Shown: positions 16,265 to 26,148 of the stretch, piece after piece
How positions within the stretch are numbered: position 1 is the first letter of the stretch
How the letters are laid out: every line of letters begins with the position of its first letter
The notes under the pieces: generated by a model
Told to the model about the DNA's origin: nothing
Database searches by the model: none
The model's input: only the letters and a program-made list of their open reading frames with translations
Assembly (NCBI GenBank): GCA_026982315.1
Contig: JALSHI010000054.1
Span: 1-50,422, forward strand
DNA length: 50,422 nucleotides
Direction of reading: 5' to 3'
DNA from: Lysobacterales bacterium
GTDB lineage: Bacteria > Pseudomonadota > Gammaproteobacteria > Xanthomonadales > Marinicellaceae
Program-made: the position numbers and the translations under genes

Positions 16265-18649
16265 TCAGAAGGTGGACCCAAATGCAAACTGGATACGTTC
16301 GGTGCGGTCGTAACGATCCGTGTTAAAGGGAATGGCGTAATTGATAATAATGGGTCCAATGGGCGCTTGCCATTTGAGCGCAATGCCGGTAGACAGGCGT
16401 AATTCGCGCGCTTCAAACTCACTGATATCACGAAACACGTTACCGGCATCCACAAACCAGGCCAGGCGAGCCGCATTATTGGCCTTGGAAAATGGTGTGG
16501 GGAAGACCAATTCAGCCGAAGTCACGAACTTGAAAGCGCCACCCACCGGTTGACCCGGGCGGGAAGTTGGCGGCAAATCGGTGTCCAGTTCGTTATCAAA
16601 AATGGAAGACTTGGGGCCCAGGGTGTTTTCCGTATAGCCGCGCACCGATCGCACCCCACCGGCGTAGAAGTTTTCGAAAAACGGAAAGATTTTGGTCTTT
16701 CCGTAGCTGCCGCCATAACCAATATCCGCACTGAGGGATAAGGTCAAATTTTTGCTCAGGGGAAACAGCTTGTTTTCCTTGGCGGTGACCTTGATAAACT
16801 CGGCTGTGGAACCTGGCAGCGCGACTTCCAGCCCCAGGCGGTGATAACTGCCGCGTGAAGGGTTGAAGAAGCGATTGCGGGAATCCCGCGACCAGCGCGT
16901 CTCAGCCTTGTAAAAGGTGAAGGTCCGGCGGATTTCAGTTTCTGTTCCGGGAACCGGGTCATCGCCTTCGTAACGGTAGCCGTAGCCGCCCAGCTCTATC
17001 AGGTTATCCACAATGGACTGGGCGGTAATGCCCGGAAAGGCCCGCAAGGCCACCCGTTCATACCCCAGCTTGGCAAACACGCGGTCATATTCGGAAATGG
17101 GCAGGCTGTAATGCACCGACAAACCGCCATTACTGGAGTTAAAACGGGCGATATTGGCCTCTCCATAATCGAATGTGCTGTAGTTGACACTAAAGCCGCG
17201 GGCCACACCATCGTCGGTGTAATAGGGGTTTTCGTAAAAAACATTAAAGCGCTTGAAAAACAGGCTTTTGCTGATGGCCACGGACAAGGAATTGCCCGTG
17301 CCTTTCACATTGGACAGGCTAACCGAGGAGGACAGGCTCAGACCGCTGACCTGGGAATAGCCCAGGCCAAAGTTGAACTGGCCGGAGTTTCGTTCCTTGA
17401 CTTTGACTTCGATATCCACTTGGTCGTCTGTTCCGGGAACCGGCTTGGTGTCAACCTCGACTTCTTCAAAATAGGGTTTCTGCTGCAAGCGGATTTTCGA
17501 GCGGTCAACCAGGGATTTGGAATACCAGCCGCCCTCGAATTGCCGCATCTCCCGCCGCAAAACTTCGTCTTTGGTATTGACGTTGCCAACAAAATTGATT
17601 CGGCGAACATAAACGCGCTTGCCCGGGTCAACGAAGTAGGTCAAATCAACGCTGTGTTTTTCCTTGTCAATTTTGGGAACCGGTGTGACCTTGGCAAAGG
17701 CATAACCCATATTCCCCAGAACCTTTTCAATGCGCTCGGCGCTGACTTCCATGCGTTTCCGCGAAAAAGTGGCGCCCTCATCCGTGAGCAACAGCTTTTC
17801 CAGCATCTCCTTGGGCAAAATCAGCTCACCGGTGATCTGGCTTTTGCCAAAGGTATACACATCTCCTTCATGCACATTGATGGTCAAATAAATGTGCTTT
17901 TTATCCGGGCTGATAGTGACCTGCACCGAGTCAATGTCAAAGTCCACATAGCCGCGATCCTGATAGTAGGATCGCAGTTTTTCCAGATCGCCATTGAGCT
18001 TTTCTTTGGAGTACTGGTCATCGCTGGAATACCATGACAGCCAGTTGGTGGTATTGGATTCAAACGAGTCTGTCAGCTCCTCGTCTGTAAAAACGGTGTT
18101 GCCAACGATATTGATGTGTTTGATTTTGGCCGGTTTGCCCTCGTTGACATGAATGTTGATTTTTACCCGATTCCGATCCAGCTTTTTGGCCGTGGTGGTG
18201 ACTTTGACATTATATTTTCCGCGGGAAAAATACTGGTTGGTCAGCTCGCTTTTCACCCGTTGCAACTGGAGTTCATCATAGATTTCTCCTTCGGTGAGGC
18301 CAATGCCAGCCAGACCTTTCTTCAGGTCTTCGGTTTTAATGCTTTTGTTGCCGGAGATTTCAATGCGGGCAATGGCCGGACGCTCTTTGAGCTTGACCAC
18401 CAGAATATTGCCGTCGCGGGCGATTTTCACATCATCAAAATAGCCGGTGCGAAACAGGGATTTAATCGCGCGCTTGATATCCCGCTCTGTGACTTCGTCG
18501 CCTTTTTCAATGGGCAAGTAGGTAAAAATGGTGCCTCGGGAAATGCGTTCAGCGCCTTCCAGGCGAATATCCTGAACCTCAAACGGCTCAAATGCCTGCG
18601 CCGCAGTGGCCAACAGCAGGAATAAAACCAGCAGATTTTTTTTGATCAT
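16265..18649 (-). CDS. bamA: Outer membrane protein assembly factor BamA
   Basis: 794 aa, normal size. Central Omp85 protein that folds and inserts beta-barrel proteins into the outer membrane. The signal peptide (about 1-19, ending ATAAQA) precedes five POTRA domains, beginning FEVQDIRLEGAERISRGTIFTYLP (read in two parts around residues 23-46). The C-terminal 16-stranded barrel starts near NFGLGYSQVSG and carries the conserved loop-6 motif VRGY in RSVRGYTENTLG. The last residue is Phe (FAFGSTF), the usual C-terminal beta signal. It is flanked by rseP and skp, as in E. coli. A 33-nt gap separates it from rseP. Confidence 0.97.
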   Translation of the reverse strand: MIKKNLLVLFLLLATAAQAFEPFEVQDIRLEGAERISRGTIFTYLPIEKGDEVTERDIKRAIKSLFRTGYFDDVKIARDGNILVVKLKERPAIARIEISGNKSIKTEDLKKGLAGIGLTEGEIYDELQLQRVKSELTNQYFSRGKYNVKVTTTAKKLDRNRVKINIHVNEGKPAKIKHINIVGNTVFTDEELTDSFESNTTNWLSWYSSDDQYSKEKLNGDLEKLRSYYQDRGYVDFDIDSVQVTISPDKKHIYLTINVHEGDVYTFGKSQITGELILPKEMLEKLLLTDEGATFSRKRMEVSAERIEKVLGNMGYAFAKVTPVPKIDKEKHSVDLTYFVDPGKRVYVRRINFVGNVNTKDEVLRREMRQFEGGWYSKSLVDRSKIRLQQKPYFEEVEVDTKPVPGTDDQVDIEVKVKERNSGQFNFGLGYSQVSGLSLSSSVSLSNVKGTGNSLSVAISKSLFFKRFNVFYENPYYTDDGVARGFSVNYSTFDYGEANIARFNSSNGGLSVHYSLPISEYDRVFAKLGYERVALRAFPGITAQSIVDNLIELGGYGYRYEGDDPVPGTETEIRRTFTFYKAETRWSRDSRNRFFNPSRGSYHRLGLEVALPGSTAEFIKVTAKENKLFPLSKNLTLSLSADIGYGGSYGKTKIFPFFENFYAGGVRSVRGYTENTLGPKSSIFDNELDTDLPPTSRPGQPVGGAFKFVTSAELVFPTPFSKANNAARLAWFVDAGNVFRDISEFEARELRLSTGIALKWQAPIGPIIINYAIPFNTDRYDRTERIQFAFGSTF

Positions 18650-18682
18650 GGGGAACCGTTCTCTCTCGTTTAGCCGGGTATT

Positions 18683-20059
18683 TTATGACACCAGGCGTAA
18701 AATGTCGTTATAAAAAGCCACGCCCATCAAACCCAGCAAAAGCAAAATGCCAATGGTTTGCGCTGTCAGATGGAATTGCTCGCTCAAGGCCTGCCCCTTG
18801 AGCTTTTCCAGTCCAAGAAAAAGCAGCTGACCACCATCCAGCATGGGCACCGGCATCAAGTTAATGATCCCCAGCGATAAACTGACCAGCGCCAAAAAGC
18901 TCAGAAACCAGCTGAACCCCATACCGGCGGAGTCGTTGGCCACTTTGGCAATGGTGATGGGCCCGGAAATGTTTTTCAAAGAGGCGCTGCCGGTAAGCAT
19001 GCGGCCAAACATGCCAAGGGTGGCCGTGGTCATCCGCCAGGTTTCTGCAAAGGCCGCAGGAACCGCACTGACCGGATCAAGTTGTAAGGTATAAAACAGT
19101 GATTTGGCGTATTGCCGGTCGGTTTCCGCAGGCGGCACAGGAGAAATGCCAATAACCTGCCGGCCGGTATCCGCTTCTGTGGCCATGGACGGAATGGTGA
19201 TGGTCAGCATCCTCGAACCCCGTTGAACCCGCAATGTCAACGGCTTGTCTGGCTGCTGTTTTTTGACCCGTTCCAATATTTCCAGAATCTGCTGCCAATT
19301 TCTGGTGGGTTCGCCGTTAATACTGGTAATTCGATCGCCCCTTTGAATACCGGCCTTGCCTGCGGGCATGCCCGCCGGTGCTTTTCCCACCTCGTTACTG
19401 TAATGCGGCCGCCAGGGTTTCAGCCCGATGGCCGCAAGCATGTTGTCTTCGGTCACATCCGTTGGCAACCGGGACAAAGGCAGATGCAGCTGGACGGTTT
19501 CATCTTCGCTCCGCTGGACGGTGATGGTGACGTCTTCCCGATCCAAACCGGCGCTCATCAGCGCCAGGCTCACATCCTGCCAACTGCGAACAGGATCATC
19601 ATTGATGCGTAACAGGCGGTCTTTCGGCTGGGCGCCGGCTTCGGCCAGCAAAGCGGATGGTGTGCCTATGGCCGGCATGATTTCCGGCTTGCCCACCACG
19701 AACATCAACCAGTACAGAAAAACAGCCAGAACCAGATTAAATGCCGGACCAGCAAAGAGGATAATGGCTTTTTGCCATGCCGGCTTGCTGTTGTAACTCT
19801 GATGCTTATCAGCCTCTGGAACATCCGTTTCGCGCTCGTCCAGCATTTTGACATAACCACCCAAGGGAATGGGCGCCACAGCGATTTCTGTGCCTTTTTT
19901 ATCTCGAAAAGACCACAAGGGGCGGCCGAAACCGACACTGAAACGCAAGACTTTAACGCCAAACAGGCGCGCTGCGAGAAAATGACCCAATTCGTGGAAA
20001 GTCACCAGAATACCCAGAGTGACCAGCAGCCAGAGAATGGAGTTGAGAAAATCAGGCAT
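18683..20059 (-). CDS. rseP: Site-2 intramembrane zinc protease RseP
   Basis: 458 aa from the ATG at 20059. A start 13 codons earlier lies inside dxr and would add a charged stretch in front of the first membrane helix. It cuts anti-sigma factors such as RseA within the membrane in the envelope stress response, and also remnant signal peptides. The zinc site HELGH (H22, E23, H26) is in the first membrane segment, and the third ligand is in NLMPVPMLDGGQ near the C-terminus. Two PDZ-like periplasmic domains lie between (PAGMPAGKAGIQRGDRITSI is the second). The start overlaps the dxr stop by 8 nt. Confidence 0.95.
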   Translation of the reverse strand: MPDFLNSILWLLVTLGILVTFHELGHFLAARLFGVKVLRFSVGFGRPLWSFRDKKGTEIAVAPIPLGGYVKMLDERETDVPEADKHQSYNSKPAWQKAIILFAGPAFNLVLAVFLYWLMFVVGKPEIMPAIGTPSALLAEAGAQPKDRLLRINDDPVRSWQDVSLALMSAGLDREDVTITVQRSEDETVQLHLPLSRLPTDVTEDNMLAAIGLKPWRPHYSNEVGKAPAGMPAGKAGIQRGDRITSINGEPTRNWQQILEILERVKKQQPDKPLTLRVQRGSRMLTITIPSMATEADTGRQVIGISPVPPAETDRQYAKSLFYTLQLDPVSAVPAAFAETWRMTTATLGMFGRMLTGSASLKNISGPITIAKVANDSAGMGFSWFLSFLALVSLSLGIINLMPVPMLDGGQLLFLGLEKLKGQALSEQFHLTAQTIGILLLLGLMGVAFYNDILRLVS

Positions 20060-21272
20060 GATGGATTTCTTTTTGCGCCAATGTTCGCACTTCGACATCG
20101 ACTTGCTGTAAATGTTCGAAAGATTCCACAGCCGTGTTGTCTGTTTTTTCCAGAATACGGGCGTTGATTTGGGCTATTTGGTGAAACCCGATGCGCCCAT
20201 CCAAGAAAGCCTGAACTGCCTCCTCGTTACTGGCGTTCAAAACCGCAGGCAAAATGCCACCTGCCTCAATAGCATTTCGCGCCAAACGAATACTGGGAAA
20301 GCGCGCATCATCAGGCGGATGAAAGGTGAGTGTGCCATGGGCCAGCAGATCCAGCATTCTGGCGCCCGACGGCAGTCTGCGGGGCGCTGTCTGCTCGTCC
20401 GCAGGCACGCACTGGCCCAGCCCATAGGCGATGGGAATACGCATATCCGGCTCACCCAGTTGCGCCAGCAAGGAACCGTCTTCGTATGCCACCAATGAAT
20501 GAACCAGCGATTGTGGATGCACGTGCACATCCAGTTTTTCTGCTGGCAGGTTAAACAGCCAGTGCGCCTCGATCAGCTCCAGCCCCTTATTCATCAAAGT
20601 GGCCGAGTCGACGGAAATTTTTCGCCCCATATTCCATTTGGGGTGACGACACGCCTGTTTCGGGGTAATGCCCGGGAAATTCTCAGGCGGCTCATTCCAG
20701 AAAGGGCCACCGGAAGCCGTCAGGATCAGTTTTTCCACCGCCGGTGGCGTTTGGCCGCAATGGTAACCGTCCGGCAGGCATTGGTAAATGGCGTTATGTT
20801 CGCTGTCTAGCGGAATAATTCGGGCCTGATTATCCCGCACTGCGCGCATGACAATATCACCGGCCATTACCAGCGTTTCCTTGTTTGCCAGCAAAATGGT
20901 TTTGCCAGCTTCCGCAGCGGCCAATACCGGCTCCACACCGGCCGAACCCACCATACCAGCCACCACCACGTCCACAGCGCCGGAGGCGCACAAGGCACTG
21001 ATGGCAGGTATTCCCGCATGCAGACACACGTTTTTCGCAGCTCCGGTGTTTAAGCGGTTCTTGACGTCCAGAAAGCAGTCCGAATCACTCACAGCCACAT
21101 GGCGAGGTTGCCATTCATCCACCAGTTTGAGGAGTTTCTCGCCATTGCGATGGGCCGTCAGCAGGGTTACTTCAAAGTGACCGGCATGCCGTTTGAGGAC
21201 ATCCAGCGTGCTGTCACCAATGGACCCTGTGGCACCCAGTACGGCAATTTTGACTGGCCCGTTGTGATTCAT
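20052..21272 (-). CDS. dxr: 1-deoxy-D-xylulose 5-phosphate reductoisomerase
   Basis: 406 aa. The first committed step of the MEP isoprenoid pathway: DXP to 2-C-methylerythritol 4-phosphate with NADPH and a divalent metal. The N-terminal Rossmann motif is VLGATGSIGDSTLDVL. Metal and substrate residues lie in PLDSEHNAIYQC and in TASGGPF. The C-terminal helical domain includes NASNEEAVQAFLDGRIGF. Its position between cdsA and rseP matches Pseudomonas-like gene order; in E. coli dxr precedes uppS. It starts 7 nt after cdsA. Confidence 0.96.
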   Translation of the reverse strand: MNHNGPVKIAVLGATGSIGDSTLDVLKRHAGHFEVTLLTAHRNGEKLLKLVDEWQPRHVAVSDSDCFLDVKNRLNTGAAKNVCLHAGIPAISALCASGAVDVVVAGMVGSAGVEPVLAAAEAGKTILLANKETLVMAGDIVMRAVRDNQARIIPLDSEHNAIYQCLPDGYHCGQTPPAVEKLILTASGGPFWNEPPENFPGITPKQACRHPKWNMGRKISVDSATLMNKGLELIEAHWLFNLPAEKLDVHVHPQSLVHSLVAYEDGSLLAQLGEPDMRIPIAYGLGQCVPADEQTAPRRLPSGARMLDLLAHGTLTFHPPDDARFPSIRLARNAIEAGGILPAVLNASNEEAVQAFLDGRIGFHQIAQINARILEKTDNTAVESFEHLQQVDVEVRTLAQKEIHHA

Positions 21273-21279
21273 GACAGTA

Positions 21280-22092
21280 TCATCCCCGCCCCATGAGCCA
21301 GTTCACCAGTATCAGAAAAAAAGGCGATGCGGCCAACAGACTGTCAAAACGATCAAGAAAACCACCATGACCGGGCAGCCAGCGCCCGCTGTCTTTAACC
21401 TGTCCCTGGCGTTTGACAAGGCTGGCGGTTAAATCACCAACAACCGAAATCAGCGCCACGGCGCAAAAACCGGCCACAAGCTTCAGAACGGGTAACTTCA
21501 ACCACCAGGCAATCACGCCTGCATAAACAGCCACCAGTAGCACGGCGCCCATGACGCCTTCAACGGTCTTGCCGGGACTAATGGCCGGGGCCAGTTTGCG
21601 CCGCCCCAAAAAACGGCCGGAAAAATAGGCGCCCACATCCGCCACCCAGATCAGACCAAATAGCATCACCGTCCACAGCGGCCCCAAACTCAGATGATTG
21701 TGAAGCGTGACCAGCGCCAGGCCCGACGCCAGCACCAGAAATGTGCCCAGATAGGCCTTGAGCCTGATGGTAATGGGGTGTTCCTGATATCCCAAGTTGG
21801 GGACTGCCAGCCACAATGAAGCCAAGGCCCACAGGGTGATTGCCAGATAAGCCATCAGGGGAATCGTGATATTGGCTGTGATGCCCTGGCCAAAGATAAT
21901 AGCCGCTACCGCGGCTGGCAATAGCCACCGGGCCATTCCCTGTCGACGATAAACAATCGTCAGCCACTCATGCAGCACCAGCGCCATGATGGCGGCAACA
22001 AAGGCAGAAAAAACACCAGCGTTTCCATACCAGCTTATGGCCAGTACCAGCGGCGCAAGAATCAGGGAAGTCACAACGCGCGTTTTCAGCAT
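21280..22092 (-). CDS. cdsA: Phosphatidate cytidylyltransferase
   Basis: 270 aa multispanning inner-membrane enzyme that makes CDP-diacylglycerol from phosphatidic acid and CTP for all phospholipids. About eight hydrophobic segments are visible. The family signature near the C-terminus is intact: SLVKRQGQVKDSGRWLPGHGG followed by FLDRFDS. Upstream GLIWVADVGAYFSGRFLGRRKL and SPGKTVEG are also characteristic. It lies 24 nt after uppS and 7 nt before dxr. Confidence 0.96.
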   Translation of the reverse strand: MLKTRVVTSLILAPLVLAISWYGNAGVFSAFVAAIMALVLHEWLTIVYRRQGMARWLLPAAVAAIIFGQGITANITIPLMAYLAITLWALASLWLAVPNLGYQEHPITIRLKAYLGTFLVLASGLALVTLHNHLSLGPLWTVMLFGLIWVADVGAYFSGRFLGRRKLAPAISPGKTVEGVMGAVLLVAVYAGVIAWWLKLPVLKLVAGFCAVALISVVGDLTASLVKRQGQVKDSGRWLPGHGGFLDRFDSLLAASPFFLILVNWLMGRG

Positions 22093-22116
22093 AATAGTCC
22101 TGTAAAAGCCACTGGC

Positions 22117-22845
22117 TTAATGTGGCTGAGGGTTAATTCTACCAAAGCGGCGCTCACGCCGCTGAAAATCCGCAACCGCTGCATCCAGATGCTCCGCGCT
22201 GAAATCCGGCCACAACGTCTCAGTAAACCACAGCTCGGTATAGGCCAGTTGCCACAGTAAAAAGTTGGATATGCGCTGCTCACCCCCGGTGCGAATCAAC
22301 AATTCCGGCTCAGGGCACTCAGACAAAGAGACAAAGCGGGAAAAATCCGCTTCGCCGACATGATCGGCGTCAAGCTCACCGTCACAAACCGCCTGCGCCA
22401 GACGAGCCGCCGCCTGAACGATGTCCCACCGTCCACCATAGTTAACCGCGATATTCAGATGCAAGGCCTGATTTTTTGCTGTCATGCGGGCCACATTGCG
22501 CATTTTTTCCCGCAAGCCCGGTGCAAATCGCCCAGGGTCGCCAATAAAGCTCAAGCGCACATGGTTTTCATGCAGTTTTGGCACTTCTTTTTCCAGCGCC
22601 CGCATAAACAGCTCCATGAGCCGCTGCACTTCCTGTTCGGGACGGTGCCAGTTTTCACTGCTAAAGGCGAATAGGGTCAGGTAGGGAATGGCCGTTTTCA
22701 GGCAGTATTCGATGGTGCGGCGCACCGCCTTGACACCGGCCTGATGGCCAAAAGTTCGCGGACGACGCTTACGGGCGGCCCAGCGGCCATTGCCATCCAT
22801 AATGATGGCAATGTGCCGGGGCAGGTTTCTGTCATGGTCTGACAC
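22117..22845 (-). CDS. uppS: Undecaprenyl diphosphate synthase (cis-prenyltransferase)
   Basis: 242 aa. It adds eight isopentenyl units to farnesyl diphosphate to make the C55 carrier for peptidoglycan and O-antigen. Conserved regions: HIAIIMDGNGRWA with catalytic D17, the RRPRTFGHQAG loop, TLFAFSSENWHRP, and near the C-terminus ELLIRTGGEQRISNFLLWQ followed by Y-EL-F (AYTELWFTE). It begins 4 nt after frr and precedes cdsA. Confidence 0.97.
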   Translation of the reverse strand: MSDHDRNLPRHIAIIMDGNGRWAARKRRPRTFGHQAGVKAVRRTIEYCLKTAIPYLTLFAFSSENWHRPEQEVQRLMELFMRALEKEVPKLHENHVRLSFIGDPGRFAPGLREKMRNVARMTAKNQALHLNIAVNYGGRWDIVQAAARLAQAVCDGELDADHVGEADFSRFVSLSECPEPELLIRTGGEQRISNFLLWQLAYTELWFTETLWPDFSAEHLDAAVADFQRRERRFGRINPQPH

Positions 22846-22849
22846 GGAG

Positions 22850-23407
22850 TCAGATTTCCATCAATTCGTCGTCTTTTTCCTTGACGATGCTGTCGACTTT
22901 TTTGACATATTCGTCGGTCAGCTTTTGGATCTGGTCTTCGGCGCGCCGGAGTTCATCCTCAGTGATTTCCTTGTCGTTTAACAGGTTTTTCAATTGGCTG
23001 TTGGCATCCCGGCGAATGTTGCGAATGGCCACTTTGGCCTGTTCGCCAATGTGCCCCACCAGTTTGACCAGTTCCTTGCGGCGTTCTTCGGTCAACGGAG
23101 GCAGTGGAATACGGATATTGGTTCCCGCTGTCATGGGGTTCAGGCCCAAATCGGCAGTCATGATGGCCTTTTCAATTGGCGCCACCATGCTTTTTTCCCA
23201 GGGCGTCACGGTCAAGGTGCGCGAGTCTGAAACCGCGACATTGGCCACCTGGTTCAAGGGCGTGGCGCTGCCATAATAATCTACCATGATGCCATCCAGC
23301 AAACTGGTATTGGCGCGACCGGTGCGCACGCCGGTCAATTCATGGTTGAGGGCATCGATACTTTTCGCCATACGGCTTTTGGCGTCTTTATAGATTTCGT
23401 TAATCAT
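22850..23407 (-). CDS. frr: Ribosome recycling factor
   Basis: 185 aa from the ATG at 23407, which is preceded by GGAG. A longer open frame exists only because it overlaps pyrH. It splits the post-termination ribosome with EF-G. Domain I is the three-helix bundle ([17 protein letters not shown] at the start, then the C-terminal [24 protein letters not shown] split around residues 155-185). [19 protein letters not shown] and the domain II segment are typical. The start overlaps the pyrH stop by 8 nt. Confidence 0.97.
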   Translation of the reverse strand: MINEIYKDAKSRMAKSIDALNHELTGVRTGRANTSLLDGIMVDYYGSATPLNQVANVAVSDSRTLTVTPWEKSMVAPIEKAIMTADLGLNPMTAGTNIRIPLPPLTEERRKELVKLVGHIGEQAKVAIRNIRRDANSQLKNLLNDKEITEDELRRAEDQIQKLTDEYVKKVDSIVKEKDDELMEI

Positions 23408-24167
23408 TATGATTCTCCGTCTCACCCACATCAGTGTGTCCAGGCCAGGCGCTGACGATGGTGCCAATGGGGCTGCCCTTGACAATATCCAGCAAGGCAC
23501 CTTTGCGATTCATGTTGAAAATCTGAATGGGCATGTTCTGATCGCGGCACAAAATCACCGCAGAAGTATCCATCACCGCCAGTTTCTTTTCGATCACTGC
23601 GTCGTAAGTCAGGTGATCGTACTTGATTGCGTCCGGATTTTTCACCGGGTCTGAAGAATAAATGCCGTCGACTTTGGTGGCCTTCAGGACAATATCGGCA
23701 TCAATTTCAATGGCCCGCAAACTGGCCGCTGAATCGGTGGTAAAGAAGGGATTGCCAATGCCGGCGGCAAAAACCACGGCATTGCCTTTCTCCAGATGGC
23801 GGATGGCTTTTCGGCGAATATAGTCCTCACACACCTCGTGAATTTCAATGGCCGACATCACACGGACCTTTTTGCCCTGTTTCTCAATGGCGTTTTGTAA
23901 AGCCAGTGAGTTCATCACCGTGGCCAGCATGCCCATGTGGTCGCCGGTCACCCGGTCGATGCCGGATTTCGCCAGACCGGCTCCGCGGAAAATATTGCCA
24001 CCACCGATGACAATGCCCACTTCAACGCCCAGATCCATGACCTGGGCGACTTCAGCGGCAATGCGATTGATGACATTGGGATCAATGCCATAGTCCTCCT
24101 CGCCCATCAGCGCCTCACCACTGAGCTTGAGGAGGATACGACGGTATTTAGGCTGGTCAGTTGCCAC
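23400..24167 (-). CDS. pyrH: UMP kinase (uridylate kinase)
   Basis: 255 aa, slightly longer than the roughly 240 aa of the E. coli enzyme. It phosphorylates UMP to UDP and is a hexamer of the amino-acid-kinase fold. Motifs: [13 protein letters not shown] at the N-terminus, [25 protein letters not shown], and the ATP-site stretch [15 protein letters not shown]. The extra C-terminal residues ([13 protein letters not shown]) are hydrophilic and lie past the usual end at GTIVSA. It overlaps the tsf stop by 11 nt. Confidence 0.96.
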   Translation of the reverse strand: MATDQPKYRRILLKLSGEALMGEEDYGIDPNVINRIAAEVAQVMDLGVEVGIVIGGGNIFRGAGLAKSGIDRVTGDHMGMLATVMNSLALQNAIEKQGKKVRVMSAIEIHEVCEDYIRRKAIRHLEKGNAVVFAAGIGNPFFTTDSAASLRAIEIDADIVLKATKVDGIYSSDPVKNPDAIKYDHLTYDAVIEKKLAVMDTSAVILCRDQNMPIQIFNMNRKGALLDIVKGSPIGTIVSAWPGHTDVGETENHND

Positions 24168-25044
24168 GGGCCTGCGCCATCACCTCTTCAACAAAATTGT
24201 CTTCGGCTTTTTCGATGCCTTCACCCACTTCAAGACGCTTGTAATCTACGACCCGGGCGCCTTTTTCTTTCAGCAGTTTGCCCACCGTCACGTCGGGGTT
24301 CTTGACAAATTTTTGCCCCAGCAGAGTGATTTCTTCAAGGAACTTGCGCAAGCGGCCTTCAACCATTTTGGCAATGATTTCAGCCGGCTTGCCACTGTCA
24401 GCAGCCTGGGCAGAAAGAATTTCCCGCTCCTTGTCGAGCACTTCAGCCGGCACGTCGTCGGCGGAGATATATTCGGGCTTAACCGCGGCAATGTGCATGG
24501 CGATATCGCGCGCCAGCTCCTCATCACCCCCTTCCAGAACCACAGCCACGCCAATGCGGCCACCATGGTTGTAAGTGCCAATCACGTTGTCAGCACCTGT
24601 GGCGTCAGCTTTGGCAGCCCGGCGCACCTGGATGTTTTCGCCAATTTTGGCAATAAGTTCCTTACGCAATTGATCCAGTGTGGCGTCATCGATGACCTTG
24701 GCTCCCAGCAAGGCTTCAACATCATCCAGGCCGGTTTGCAGTGCGGTATCTACCACCTGCTCACAAAATTTCAGGAAGTTTTCGTCCTTGGCCACAAAGT
24801 CTGTTTCGCAGTTAATTTCAACCAGGACAACATTTTTACCATCGTTACTGGTTTTGATTTGAATCACGCCTTCGGCTGCCACCCGGCCAGATTTCTTGTC
24901 GGCCTTGGCGGCGCCAGTCTTGCGTAATAACTCAATCGCCGCGTCGATATCACCATCGGTTTCTACCAGTGCCTTTTTACACTCCATCATACCGACGCCG
25001 GTGCGTTCTCTTAATTCCTTTACCAAAGATGCAGTAATTGCCAT
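24157..25044 (-). CDS. tsf: Translation elongation factor Ts
   Basis: 295 aa from the ATG at 25044, preceded by GAGGA. It is the guanine nucleotide exchange factor of EF-Tu. The UBA-like N-terminal domain is [22 protein letters not shown]. The exchange-core motif [10 protein letters not shown] sits near residue 80, and the C-terminal dimerisation region includes [15 protein letters not shown]. It is cotranscribed with rpsB upstream across a 108-nt gap containing small hairpins. The stop overlaps the pyrH start. Confidence 0.97.
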   Translation of the reverse strand: MAITASLVKELRERTGVGMMECKKALVETDGDIDAAIELLRKTGAAKADKKSGRVAAEGVIQIKTSNDGKNVVLVEINCETDFVAKDENFLKFCEQVVDTALQTGLDDVEALLGAKVIDDATLDQLRKELIAKIGENIQVRRAAKADATGADNVIGTYNHGGRIGVAVVLEGGDEELARDIAMHIAAVKPEYISADDVPAEVLDKEREILSAQAADSGKPAEIIAKMVEGRLRKFLEEITLLGQKFVKNPDVTVGKLLKEKGARVVDYKRLEVGEGIEKAEDNFVEEVMAQARGN

Positions 25045-25152
25045 GGTTCTGTCCTCATTTAATGTTTTGGCATGCGAAACTCTTCGCACAAATTCAGATT
25101 TATCCCAGGGGCTGCTCTCAGCCCGCTGGGCTCCTGGCTGGTTTCAGCCTGG
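25045..25152 (-). promoter_or_regulatory. rpsB-tsf intergenic region with two small hairpins
   Basis: The minus-strand transcript can fold AGCCC-AGC-GGGCT early in the gap and a perfect 6-bp hairpin TGCGAA-GAGT-TTCGCA (25088-25073) about 30 nt before the tsf ATG. Neither is followed by a T-run, so full termination is unlikely. They may tune the S2:EF-Ts ratio or protect processed mRNA ends (inference). Confidence 0.4.
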
Positions 25153-26148
25153 TTATTCGCTGTCTGCAGCAGGGCTTTCGTCTTTTTCCGCCGACTTTTC
25201 AGCAGTCTTTTTGGCGACTTTCTTTTTCGCGGTTTTTTTCTTGGCCACCTTTTTCTCAGCTTCTTCTGTTGGCTTGGCCGCCTTGTCTTCAGCCTTTTCT
25301 GCCTCGTCTTCGGCAGCTTTTACTTCAGCGGCATCGTCAGTGGTGTTTTTCTCGGTTTTTTCCGCCGCTTTTTTGGCGGTTTTTTTCGCCGTTTTTTTCT
25401 TGACTGGCTTGGCTTCTTCTTTTTCGCCTTCTGACTTTTCCTGGATTTCCGCCGCCGTGGATGGCATGGAGGCACGGCCTTCCAGCACCGCATCAGCCAC
25501 TGTCGCAGCATACAGACGGATGGCCTTCATGGCGTCATCATTGGCCGGGATAACATAGTCCACACCTTCCAGCGAGTTGTTGGTATCCACTATTGCGATC
25601 ACCGGAATGCCCAGTTTGTTGGCCTCCTTGATGGCAATGGCTTCATTTCGCGTGTCCACAACAAACAACGCATCGGGTTGGCCGTTCAGGTTTTTGATAC
25701 CGCCAAGGCTTTTTTCCAGCTTTTCTTTTTCCCGGCGCAGTTTCAGTTGTTCTTTTTTGACCAGTCGCTCCATACGGCCATCACTTTCCATGGCTTCCAA
25801 GTCCTTCAGGCGAGCAATGGAGTCTTTGACGGTTTTGTAGTTGGTCAGCATGCCACCCAGCCAACGGTGAGAAACAAATGGCATGCCGCTGCGAGTGGCC
25901 TCTTCCCGAATGGACTTGCTGGCTGAACGCTTGGTGCCCACAAACAGCAGCTTGCCGCGACGGGCGGCCAGCTTGCTGATAAAGTTCAGCGCGTCGGCAA
26001 ACATTTCCTGGGTTTTCCGCAAGTCAATGATATGGATTTTGTTGCGCGCTGTGAAAATATAAGGTGCCATTTTGGGGTTCCAGTAACGGGTTTTGTGTCC
26101 AAAATGCGCCCCTGATTCGAGCAATTGTTTAATGGTGACTTTTGCCAT
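25153..26148 (-). CDS. rpsB: 30S ribosomal protein S2 with a long lysine-rich C-terminal tail
   Basis: 331 aa against about 240 in most bacteria. Residues 1-228 are a complete S2: [20 protein letters not shown] at the start, the coiled-coil insert [21 protein letters not shown], and [11 protein letters not shown] and [13 protein letters not shown] near the fold's end. From about residue 229 a low-complexity tail follows (nt 25464-25153). It has a basic block (about 246-267, [11 protein letters not shown]), an acidic block (268-298) and a second basic block (299-317, [16 protein letters not shown]). The tail resembles histone H1-like bacterial sequences and is in frame with no sign of error. 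S2 binds late to the 30S subunit and contacts S1. It heads the long tsf-to-dnaE block. Confidence 0.96.
   Translation of the reverse strand: MAKVTIKQLLESGAHFGHKTRYWNPKMAPYIFTARNKIHIIDLRKTQEMFADALNFISKLAARRGKLLFVGTKRSASKSIREEATRSGMPFVSHRWLGGMLTNYKTVKDSIARLKDLEAMESDGRMERLVKKEQLKLRREKEKLEKSLGGIKNLNGQPDALFVVDTRNEAIAIKEANKLGIPVIAIVDTNNSLEGVDYVIPANDDAMKAIRLYAATVADAVLEGRASMPSTAAEIQEKSEGEKEEAKPVKKKTAKKTAKKAAEKTEKNTTDDAAEVKAAEDEAEKAEDKAAKPTEEAEKKVAKKKTAKKKVAKKTAEKSAEKDESPAADSE

Noticed and set aside
17111-18037. A 308-codon plus-strand open frame
   Set aside because: Antisense to bamA, with no ribosome site or recognisable domain.
25168-25460. Possible frameshift or assembly artefact producing the S2 tail
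   Set aside because: The tail is in the same frame as S2, ends in a normal stop, and shows ordered basic and acidic blocks rather than a random frame.
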